Source: Actinomycetales bacterium UBA1416 (GTDB lineage Bacteria > Actinomycetota > Actinomycetes > Actinomycetales > Actinomycetaceae). From it: a DNA stretch of 14,356 bases. A program made the position numbers and the translations under genes. The notes beneath the pieces are model-generated. The model was not told where the DNA came from. It did no database searches and saw only the letters and a program-made list of their open reading frames with translations. Location: the NCBI GenBank assembly GCA_002304945.1, contig DBPQ01000103.1, forward strand, positions 1 to 14,356, read 5' to 3'. Every line of letters starts with the position of its first letter. The first letter of the stretch is position 1. Shown here one piece after another: positions 6,353 through 12,005 of this stretch.

Positions 6353-7276
6353 TCACCCCACGTGTGGCATGACCTCCTCGGCGATGAGGTCGAGGTGGTC
6401 GAGGTCGGTCATGTCGAGGCACTGGAGGTACACGCGGGTGATGCCCTGCTCGGCGAAGCCCTGGAGCGTCTCCACCACCTCGCCCGGCGTGCCGGCGATG
6501 CCGTGGGCGCGCATCCGCTCCGGGGTGGAGCCGACGGCGGCCGCGCGGTGGGCGAACTCGGCGTCGTCGGCCCCGACGACGGTGGTCAGCGCGAGGGACT
6601 GCACGATCGAGTCCGGGTCACGGCCGATCTCCTCGCACGCGGCGCGGACACGGTCCCGCTGTTCCGGGATCTGCTCCTTCGCGGGGAAGGCCTGGTTGAA
6701 CTCGTGGGCGAACCGGGCTGCCAGGGCCGGGGTCCTCCGCGGACCGCCACCGCCGATGATGATCGGCAGCGGGTCCTGCACCGGCTTGGGGAGGGCGGGC
6801 GAGTCGGTGAGCTGGTAGTGCGGGCCGTCGTGGGAGAAGCGCTCCCCCACCGGCGTGGCCCACATGCCGGTGATGATCTCGAGCTGCTCCTCGAGCAGAC
6901 CGAACCGCTTCGCCGGGAAGGGCACCCCGTACGCGGTGTGCTCCGCCGCCATCCAGCCGGTGCCGAGCCCCAGCTCCACGCGGCCGCCGGACATCGCGTC
7001 CACCTGCGCCACCTGCACGGCGAGCATCCCGGGCAGGCGGAAGGTCGCCGAGGTGACGAGCGTGCCGAGCCGGATGGTCGAGGTCTCGCGGGCAAGGCCG
7101 GCCAGGGTGATCCACGAGTCGGTGGGACCGGGGAGGGGATCGCCGTCGCCGGAGCGGAGGAAGTGGTCGGAGCGGAAGAACGCGTCGAAGCCGAGGTCCT
7201 CGGCGCGGCGGGCGAGGGCGAGCTGGGTGTCGTAGGACGCCCCCAGCTGGGGCTCGATGAAGATGCGCAGGTCCAT
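6353..7276 (-). CDS. LLM-class F420-dependent oxidoreductase
   Basis: A 307-residue TIM-barrel protein of the bacterial luciferase-like monooxygenase class that in actinobacteria usually uses coenzyme F420. The N-terminal IFIEPQLGASYDTQLALARRAEDLGFD, the FFRSDHFL segment, the RLGTLVTSATFRLPGMLAVQVAQVDAMSGGRVELGLGTGW block and IIIGGGGPRRTPALAARFAHEFN are typical. They resemble the family that includes mycobacterial Rv1855c. The full family length is present and no signal peptide is seen. The start ATG 7276 is chosen because GAGG lies nine bases upstream; a GTG six bases earlier is less well placed. It is first in a tight minus-strand run with the PAP2, beta-CASP and zinc-motif genes, and divergent from the kinase pseudogene across 66 bases. 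The cofactor F420 rather than FMN is an inference from the family, and the substrate is unknown. Confidence 0.88.
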   Translation of the reverse strand: MDLRIFIEPQLGASYDTQLALARRAEDLGFDAFFRSDHFLRSGDGDPLPGPTDSWITLAGLARETSTIRLGTLVTSATFRLPGMLAVQVAQVDAMSGGRVELGLGTGWMAAEHTAYGVPFPAKRFGLLEEQLEIITGMWATPVGERFSHDGPHYQLTDSPALPKPVQDPLPIIIGGGGPRRTPALAARFAHEFNQAFPAKEQIPEQRDRVRAACEEIGRDPDSIVQSLALTTVVGADDAEFAHRAAAVGSTPERMRAHGIAGTPGEVVETLQGFAEQGITRVYLQCLDMTDLDHLDLIAEEVMPHVG

Positions 7277-7328
7277 GGCCACCAGCCTCGCAGACCTCGT
7301 GGGACACGTCAGCCCGGGCGGCGACCTG

Positions 7329-7334
7329 TAGCCT
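7329..7334 (+). promoter_or_regulatory. Putative -10 box (TAGCCT) of the kinase pseudogene
   Basis: TAGCCT ends eight bases before the ATG at 7343, again the leaderless actinobacterial layout. The decayed gene therefore seems to keep its promoter and start codon, which argues for recent inactivation. No Shine-Dalgarno is present. Confidence 0.45.
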
Positions 7335-7342
7335 TGAGCGTC

Positions 7343-7887
7343 ATGCCCGCCTGGGATCCCGAGGTCACCGTCGATGCGTCGCTGGCCCGCGCCCTGATCG
7401 CCTCCCAGTTCCCGGCCCTTGCCGATCCCCCCGTCCACGCCTTCGACGCCGGATGGGACATGGTTCGGCGCACTGTACCTGCCGGGTGACGGACTGATGG
7501 CGGCCGGCAGCCCGCTCGAGGAGCGGACCGCCATCGGTGCGGCTCTCGGATCCTTCCTCCGGGAGCTGCACTCCCCCGGCCTTGCCGCCGCCGCGGGCGG
7601 TGACCTGCCCCCCGACCCGATGCGGCGCGCCGACAGGCGTCATCGACTGGGGCGACGTGTGCGCCGGCGACCCGGCGATCGACCTCTCGATCGCGTTCGG
7701 CGCGCTGGCCGGCCCGGCGCGGGCGGCGTTCCTCGCCGCCCACGGCGCCCTCGACGCCGCGACCGAGCTCCGGGCACGGGCGATCGCCCTCACCCTCGCG
7801 ACGACCCTGCTCACCTACGCCCTGGACCAGCGCCTGTCGCACGTCGAGTCCGAGTGCCGCCGGGCACTCGTCGCCGCCGTCTCGTGA
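7343..7887 (+). pseudogene. Aminoglycoside phosphotransferase-like kinase, inactivated by two internal deletions
   Basis: Three consecutive pieces of one kinase-like protein occur in three frames. Piece 1 (7343 to about 7459) encodes MPAWDPEVTVDASLARALIA and on to HAFDAGWD, the family N-terminus. Piece 2 (about 7461-7635) encodes WFGALYLPGDGLMAAG, then AALGSFLRELHSPG and DPMRRADR, the region after the N-lobe. Piece 3 (7636-7887) encodes GVIDWGDVCAGDPAIDLSIA through the normal C-terminus and TGA. At each junction the frame shifts by one, and frame 1 stops at 7487-7489. The parts missing are the ATP-binding N-lobe core and the catalytic loop with the HGDLH motif that should precede GVIDWGD, so no active kinase can be made. 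Full members of this family are about 290 residues, so roughly 350 bases seem to be lost. The remaining codons are not degraded, suggesting recent loss. Short translated fragments are possible but should be inactive. Confidence 0.85.
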
Positions 7888-7911
7888 CCCCTGCAGCCGT
7901 TCTCCCGTTGA

Positions 7912-7925
7912 TTGACGCCCGTCAT
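7912..7925 (+). promoter_or_regulatory. Putative FNR-type operator (TTGAC-GCCC-GTCAT)
   Basis: Two half-sites TTGAC and GTCAT are separated by four bases, which matches the FNR layout TTGA-N6-TCAA with one mismatch in the dyad. The centre (7918.5) lies 41.5 bases before the start point predicted near 7960 from the TAACGT -10 box. This is the position used by class II activators of the FNR family. The neighbouring Crp/Fnr regulator carries the E-x-x-S-R recognition signature expected for TTGA half-sites. Binding is inferred, not shown. Confidence 0.5.
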
Positions 7926-7947
7926 GGTGGGGGTCCACCTGCCTCCG

Positions 7948-7953
7948 TAACGT
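7948..7953 (+). promoter_or_regulatory. Putative -10 box (TAACGT) of the metallochaperone-ATPase operon
   Basis: TAACGT fits TANNNT and would start transcription near 7959-7960, leaving a leader of about 40 bases. The -35 position at the ideal 17-base spacing (7925-7930, TGGTGG) has little resemblance to a consensus, as expected for a promoter needing an activator at the adjoining operator. An eight-base palindrome CTGATCAG (7955-7962) covers the predicted start point. Confidence 0.4.
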
Positions 7954-7962
7954 CCTGATCAG

Positions 7963-7978
7963 CCCCGATTCGACGGGG
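7963..7978 (+). other. Small 5' leader hairpin before the metallochaperone gene
   Basis: CCCCG (7963-7967) and CGGGG (7974-7978) can pair around a six-base loop ATTCGA. The hairpin would lie in the leader, ending seven bases before the Shine-Dalgarno GGAAGGA (7986-7992). It is short, has no U-run after it and does not cover the ribosome binding site, so it is more likely a stabilising structure than a terminator or riboswitch. It may also be incidental in GC-rich DNA. Confidence 0.25.
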
Positions 7979-7999
7979 ACCTGACGGAAGGACGAGACC

Positions 8000-8215
8000 A
8001 TGACCACCCACACCACCCTGCGCGCCGAGGGATTCTCCTGCCCCTCCTGCGTCGCGAGGATCGAGAAGCAGGTCGGCCGGCTCGAGGGCGTCGAGCGGGT
8101 GAAGGTGCGCTTCGCCTCCGGCCGCATCGAGATCGATCACGACCCCGAGCGGATCGCCCCCGAGCAGCTCGTCGACGCCGTCGCCACGGCCGGCTACGCC
8201 TCGAAGGTGGCCTGA
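8000..8215 (+). CDS. HMA-domain metallochaperone (CopZ-like)
   Basis: A 71-residue single heavy-metal-associated domain. The metal loop is GFSCPSC (Cys14 and Cys17), followed by the first helix VARIEKQVGRLEGV, the strand VERVKVRFASGRIEID, and the second helix APEQLVDAVATAGY, giving the full ferredoxin-like fold. It presumably binds a soft or transition metal ion in the cytoplasm and passes it to the ATPase encoded next. That ATPase has no HMA domain of its own, so this protein supplies the function in trans. The start ATG 8000 has a strong GGAAGGA seven bases upstream. Its TGA (8213-8215) shares a base with the ATPase ATG (TGATG), so the two are coupled. The loop reads GFSCPSC rather than the GMTCxxC of classical copper chaperones; the metal is therefore left open. 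Confidence 0.9.
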   Translation: MTTHTTLRAEGFSCPSCVARIEKQVGRLEGVERVKVRFASGRIEIDHDPERIAPEQLVDAVATAGYASKVA

Positions 8216-10155
8216 TGGTCGCACGGTGGTGGAACGGTCCCTGGCGCGTGCCGGCCATCGCCGGGGCCCTGATCGTCGCATCCCTCCTGGCCTCCGCCGC
8301 CGGCGCACCCAGCGCCGCGGCGGACGCCCTCATGATCGCCGCGGCAGCGCTCGCCGCGTGGCGGATCGTCCGCTCCGCTGCCCGGGCCCTGCGGGCCGGA
8401 GTGGTGGGCATCGACCTGCTCGTGTCCGCGGCCGCGATCGGCGCCGTCCTGATCGGGGACTTCTGGGAGGCCGCCGCGGTGACCTTCCTCTTCACCGTGG
8501 GCCACGCCCTGGAGGCGCAGACCCTCGCGCGCACCCGCTCCGCCCTCACCGAGCTCGTGGATCTCACGCCGACCACCGCGCTCCTGTACCGGGACGGCAC
8601 CCAGGAGGAGGTCCCCGCCACCGCGGTCACCCCCGGCCAGCACGTGCTCGTCAAGAACGGCGCCCGCGTGCCCGTCGATGGCGAAGTGGTGTCCGGGCGG
8701 GGCACGGTGGACGAGTCCTCCATCACCGGGGAGTCGATCCCGGCCGAGAAGGGCCCGGGGGACGAGGTCTGGGCCGGCACCGTCGCCCACGGCGGCCTGC
8801 TCGAGGTGCGGGCGGACGGGGTCGGGAACGACACCACGCTCGCCCGGATCATCCGGCGCGTCGAGGACGCCCAGGACGACAAGGCGCGCACCGCGGCGTT
8901 CATCGATCGCTTCTCCGCCTGGTACACCCCCGCGATCATCGTGCTCGCGCTGGTGGCCGGACTGCTCACCCGGGACGTCCGCCTCGCCCTCACCCTGCTC
9001 GTCATCGGCTGCCCCGGCGCGCTGGTCATCTCGATCCCCGCGGCGATCGTCGCCGGGATCGGCCGTGGTGCCCGCGACGGCGTCCTCATCAAGGGCGGGG
9101 AGCACCTCGAGGCAGCGGCGCGCGTGACCGCGGTCGCCCTCGACAAGACGGGCACCCTGACCGAGGGGCGTCCGGAGCTGACCGACGTCGTCGTGCTGCG
9201 CCCCGGCCTCACCAGGGCCGACGTGCTCACCTGGGCGGCGCGCGCGGAGGCCGGATCCGAGCACCCGCTCGCCCGCCCGATCGTGGAGGCGGCCCGCGCC
9301 GAGGGACTGGCCGTCGACGGCCTCCCCGACCACACCGAGCCGGTGGCCGGCCTCGGGGTGCGCGCGCACCTGGATGGCCACGAGGTCTGGGTGGGGCGCC
9401 CCGATGCCACCACGCCGCCCGTGGCGCTCGCCGCCGTCACCGAGCTGGGAGACGCGGGCCGGACCGGGATGGTGGTCATCCTGGACGGCGAGGTGATCGG
9501 CGTCGTCGCCGTCGCGGACCGCCTCCGGCCGGGCGCCGCGGACATGGTCCTCGAGTTGCGCGCCGCCGGCGTGCGCCACGTGGCCATGCTGACAGGGGAC
9601 TCCCCCGCGGTCGCCCGCGCGATGGCCGCGGGCCTCGGCCTCGACGACGTCCGCGCCGGGCTCCTGCCCGAGGACAAGCTCACCGCGGTCCGCAACCTCC
9701 AGGCGGCCGGCCACGTGGTGGCCATGGTGGGCGACGGCGTGAACGACGCCCCTGCGCTCGCGGTGGCCGACATCGGGGTGGCGATCGGCGGGACCGCCGT
9801 CGCCATCGAGACGGCCGACGTGGCCCTCATGGGCACGGACCTGCGCCGCCTGCCGGAGGCGCTCTCCCTCGCCCGGCGGACGGTGCGCGTGATGCACCAG
9901 AACATCGCGATCGCGCTGGCCACGGTCGCGGCCCTGCTGGCCGGGGTGCTCGTGGGTGGGGTGACCATGTCCCTGGGGATGCTCGTGCACGAACTGTCCG
10001 TGCTGGTGGTGATCGGCAACGCCATGCGGCTGCTGCGCCGTCGGTCAACGGCGCGTGCGGGTCAGTCCCCCGCGGCGATCGCCTCCAGGGCGGCGGAGTC
10101 CACCACGGAGATCCAGCGGCGGCCCGCCTCGACCAGCCCGTCCCTCCGCCACTGA
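8215..10155 (+). CDS. P1B-type heavy-metal-transporting ATPase with a CPG membrane motif
   Basis: A 646-residue P-type ATPase that should export a metal cation using ATP. All catalytic motifs are present: TGES (171-174, actuator), DKTGTLT with phosphorylated Asp310, the P1B-specific SEHPLA (His350-Pro351), TGDSPAVA, and GDGVND (506-511). Eight hydrophobic segments are visible, in the usual P1B arrangement. The transmembrane metal motif is GCPGALVIS (Cys266-Pro267-Gly268), so the second Cys of CPC is Gly. The last helix holds LVHELS (His592-Glu593), reminiscent of the HEG(G/S) motif of the P1B-4 group. No N-terminal metal-binding domain exists; the adjacent HMA protein probably delivers the metal. 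The start ATG 8215 overlaps the chaperone stop and has AAGGTGG four bases upstream. After NAMRLLRRR the protein has a low-complexity polar tail of about 36 residues; its last 94 coding bases overlap the convergent regulator gene. Zn, Cd, Co, Fe or Cu transport cannot be told apart. Confidence 0.93.
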   Translation: MVARWWNGPWRVPAIAGALIVASLLASAAGAPSAAADALMIAAAALAAWRIVRSAARALRAGVVGIDLLVSAAAIGAVLIGDFWEAAAVTFLFTVGHALEAQTLARTRSALTELVDLTPTTALLYRDGTQEEVPATAVTPGQHVLVKNGARVPVDGEVVSGRGTVDESSITGESIPAEKGPGDEVWAGTVAHGGLLEVRADGVGNDTTLARIIRRVEDAQDDKARTAAFIDRFSAWYTPAIIVLALVAGLLTRDVRLALTLLVIGCPGALVISIPAAIVAGIGRGARDGVLIKGGEHLEAAARVTAVALDKTGTLTEGRPELTDVVVLRPGLTRADVLTWAARAEAGSEHPLARPIVEAARAEGLAVDGLPDHTEPVAGLGVRAHLDGHEVWVGRPDATTPPVALAAVTELGDAGRTGMVVILDGEVIGVVAVADRLRPGAADMVLELRAAGVRHVAMLTGDSPAVARAMAAGLGLDDVRAGLLPEDKLTAVRNLQAAGHVVAMVGDGVNDAPALAVADIGVAIGGTAVAIETADVALMGTDLRRLPEALSLARRTVRVMHQNIAIALATVAALLAGVLVGGVTMSLGMLVHELSVLVVIGNAMRLLRRRSTARAGQSPAAIASRAAESTTEIQRRPASTSPSLRH

Positions 10156-10814
10156 GAGATCACGCGGGACACGGACTCGGGGGTGGAGGACACCATGCCG
10201 GCGAGGTCGGCGCGCGAGAGCGGCACCTGGATGAGGGTGCCGCTCCGCCGTTCCTGGCCGAACTTCGCGGTGAGGCGCAGCAGGGTGGCCGCGACCCGCT
10301 GCGCGACGGGCGCCGAGGCCTCCGAGACGTGTGCCCGGGCGCGGGCGAGCTGGGCGGCGGTCGCGTCGAGGGCGTGGAGCGCCACCCGCGGATGGGCCAC
10401 GAGGATCTCACGGAAGGTGGCGGTCCCCACCCGCAGGGCGCACACGGTGGTGAGCGCGGTGACAGTCTCGGCCTGTACCGGCTGGCCGAGGATCTCGAGC
10501 CCGCCGAACAGGTCTCCCGGGGCGAGGAGGTCCACGACGGTCACCTGCCCGTCCCGCTGCGTGCGCGTCGCCTTCGCCCGGCCGGAGGCGAGGACGTACA
10601 GGTGCTCGGCAGGATCGCCCTCACCGTAGAGGGGGTCCCCCTCCGCCCAGGCCAGGGAGACCATGCGGGCGTCGATACCCCGCAGCTCCTCCTCGTTCAG
10701 CCCGTGGAAGAGCGGCGCGCGGGACAGCACGTGGAGGCGCACCGGCAACGGGCAGGCGTGGGGCTGCGCGCAGGTGGGTGCCAGGGGGATGTGCCGCCTG
10801 GTCTTGTCGGTCAT
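10062..10814 (-). CDS. Crp/Fnr-family transcriptional regulator, cysteine-containing
   Basis: A 250-residue regulator with an N-terminal cyclic-nucleotide-binding-like beta barrel (LHVLSRAPLFHGLNEEEL to about 150), a long dimer helix (about 145-185) and a winged helix-turn-helix. The recognition helix reads TPESVSRVISQW, with Glu213-x-x-Ser216-Arg217 matching the FNR E-x-x-S-R signature that reads TTGA half-sites, rather than the R-E-x-x-x-R of Crp. Cys15, His19 and Cys21 lie in an N-terminal extension, and Cys125 lies in the barrel near where FNR has its internal cluster ligand, so a metal, iron-sulfur or redox input is possible. The FNR four-cysteine pattern is not complete. The start ATG 10814 has no clear Shine-Dalgarno; a GATGAT six bases upstream is a weak leaderless -10. 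The gene faces the ATPase gene and overlaps its 3' end by 94 bases. It most likely controls the chaperone-ATPase operon. Confidence 0.92.
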   Translation of the reverse strand: MTDKTRRHIPLAPTCAQPHACPLPVRLHVLSRAPLFHGLNEEELRGIDARMVSLAWAEGDPLYGEGDPAEHLYVLASGRAKATRTQRDGQVTVVDLLAPGDLFGGLEILGQPVQAETVTALTTVCALRVGTATFREILVAHPRVALHALDATAAQLARARAHVSEASAPVAQRVAATLLRLTAKFGQERRSGTLIQVPLSRADLAGMVSSTPESVSRVISQWRRDGLVEAGRRWISVVDSAALEAIAAGD

Positions 10815-10870
10815 GCCCCGATCATCGCACCCCTGCCTGACGGTGCAGCCGGGACCCGCGAGGCGTGACC

Positions 10871-11398
10871 TCAGGGACAGCCCACCGCCGCATCCGCACG
10901 TCGGAAGCCCTCGAAGCGGATCGTGCCGAGCGCTGCACGCTCAGGATCGGTGAAGGTGATGATCGCGTTCTCCAGCTCCTCCGGTGAGGAGTTCACCATG
11001 AAGGCCTGGGCCACCTCGACCACCCGCCCATCGTCTGCCCGGGCGACGACGTCGAGGCGCGCACCGCCGTAGTCCGAACCTGCCCACGCGGAGGCGCCCG
11101 GATCGAGCTCGTAGGTGCCGACCAGTCCGAGCCCGGCGTCCGCACTGACGCACACCCACCCCTCGACCGGCAAGGGCTCGCGATCCTCGGGCACCGTGCT
11201 CTCGAGAGCCAGCACCAGGCCGACGTGCGCCTCCTCTGATCCTCCCCCAGGGCGTTCGAGAGCAACGGACTGCCCATCGTCCGCGCTCACCGCGACCCAG
11301 GTCCCGCTCACGTCGTGCCACGGGGGCGGGGCCTGGCACGTGCCGCCGAGGCCGAGCAACCCCAGGGTCACCAGGCCTGCTGCCGCCAGTCGTCTCAT
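10871..11398 (-). CDS. Small exported or lipoprotein-like protein of unknown function
   Basis: A 175-residue protein with an N-terminus typical of export: MRRLAAAG followed by a hydrophobic LVTLGLLGLGGTC. Cys21 sits where a lipoprotein would be acylated, but the residue before it is Thr rather than Gly, Ala or Ser, so a lipobox is doubtful and ordinary secretion is equally possible. The mature part is acidic and beta-rich in appearance, with WHDVSGTWVAVSADDGQ (about 27-43) and two further cysteines (83 and 174) that may form a disulfide. I do not recognise the family. The start ATG 11398 has GGAGAGG eight bases upstream and lies one base after the SWIM gene stop, so the gene is the last of the SNF2-SWIM transcript. 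A functional link with those intracellular proteins is not obvious. Confidence 0.75.
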   Translation of the reverse strand: MRRLAAAGLVTLGLLGLGGTCQAPPPWHDVSGTWVAVSADDGQSVALERPGGGSEEAHVGLVLALESTVPEDREPLPVEGWVCVSADAGLGLVGTYELDPGASAWAGSDYGGARLDVVARADDGRVVEVAQAFMVNSSPEELENAIITFTDPERAALGTIRFEGFRRADAAVGCP

Positions 11399-11399
11399 C

Positions 11400-12005
11400 T
11401 CACGGGTCCTCTCCCAACTGACCACCCCACGGGTGTGGGACCAGTTCCTCCGCCGCGGCGAGGAGCGCCGCGGCGTCCAGCACGGGGGCCGGCTGCCGGA
11501 GGGTCGCGAGATCCTCCTCCGACAGCCGGCCCGCCCCCTCACCCGTCCCGCCGCCACCCGATGGCACGCCGCCGTCGTCCCCCGTCCACGCCACGACGGT
11601 GGCTCCCTGGGTGTCGAGGAGGTGGGCGGCAACGTAGGCGAGCGCCGCCGCGTGCTTGCACCAGCCGTGGTCGCAGCCATAGGGGCAGGAGCAGTCCGCG
11701 GCGATGCGGTCGGAGCCGGAGATCACCGTGCGGAGCAGGCTCACCCGGTAGGGCTCGCTCGCCGACCCCTGGATCTGCGCGGAGAACCGCCCCTCCTCCA
11801 CCTCGAGCGCCACCACCTGCCCGGCGCGCGCGTAGGTGCGGCCGCGGGCGAGGATCGCCGAGGACGTCTCCATCTCGGCCGCGGCCACCATCTCCGCCGC
11901 CAGCTCCCCGGTCACCGTCCCCGGCTTCGCGACGACGACGCCGCCCTCCACCGCGCGCCGCGGCCTCGCCTCGTACCACCCTCCGTCCCACGACCGGGGC
12001 GTCAC
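11400..12005 (-). CDS. SWIM zinc-finger protein
   Basis: A 201-residue protein with a SWIM zinc finger: Cys105-x-Cys107-x8-Cys116-x-His118 in DCSCPYGCDHGWCKH, with an additional Cys111 and His113 inside the loop. The segment before it (SSAILARGRTYARAGQVVALEVEEGRFSAQIQGSASEPYRVSL) is the usual N-terminal strand region of bacterial SWIM proteins. After the finger comes a helix AAALAYVAAHLL, then a Gly-rich linker (about 144-158) and an acidic C-terminus. SWIM fingers bind DNA or proteins and commonly accompany SNF2 helicases in bacteria, either fused or as neighbours. The start is GTG 12005, overlapping the SNF2 TGA (GTGA). The tight coupling suggests that the two products form a complex, with SWIM giving the nucleic-acid contact. 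The process they serve is not established; repair or transcription-related remodelling are candidates. Confidence 0.9.
   Translation of the reverse strand: MTPRSWDGGWYEARPRRAVEGGVVVAKPGTVTGELAAEMVAAAEMETSSAILARGRTYARAGQVVALEVEEGRFSAQIQGSASEPYRVSLLRTVISGSDRIAADCSCPYGCDHGWCKHAAALAYVAAHLLDTQGATVVAWTGDDGGVPSGGGGTGEGAGRLSEEDLATLRQPAPVLDAAALLAAAEELVPHPWGGQLGEDP

Noticed and set aside
7926..7939. GGTGG-GGGT-CCACC hairpin as a terminator of the pseudogene
   Set aside because: Five-base stem, no T-run, and it lies inside the predicted promoter of the next operon.
7419..7958. A 179-codon frame as an independent gene
   Set aside because: Only about 7461-7635 encodes family-like sequence; the rest is a shifted frame of the other pseudogene parts.
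7959..10025. Very long open frames on the minus strand across the metal ATPase gene
   Set aside because: They mirror the codon bias of the ATPase in GC-rich DNA, have Ser/Thr/Arg-rich composition without recognisable domains, and oppose a gene with all P-type ATPase motifs.
8226..10868. An 880-codon plus-strand frame running through the ATPase and regulator
   Set aside because: Its product is almost entirely Arg/Gly/Pro/His, as expected for a shifted frame in high-GC DNA, and it conflicts with two well-supported genes.
10815..10870. Search for an FNR-type operator in front of the regulator gene (autoregulation)
   Set aside because: No TTGA-N6-TCAA-like dyad found; only a short CGATCATCG near-palindrome, which is too weak to call.
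10871..11398. Firm lipoprotein assignment for the exported protein
   Set aside because: Thr at the position before Cys21 breaks the lipobox rule (Ala, Gly or Ser expected), so only export is claimed.
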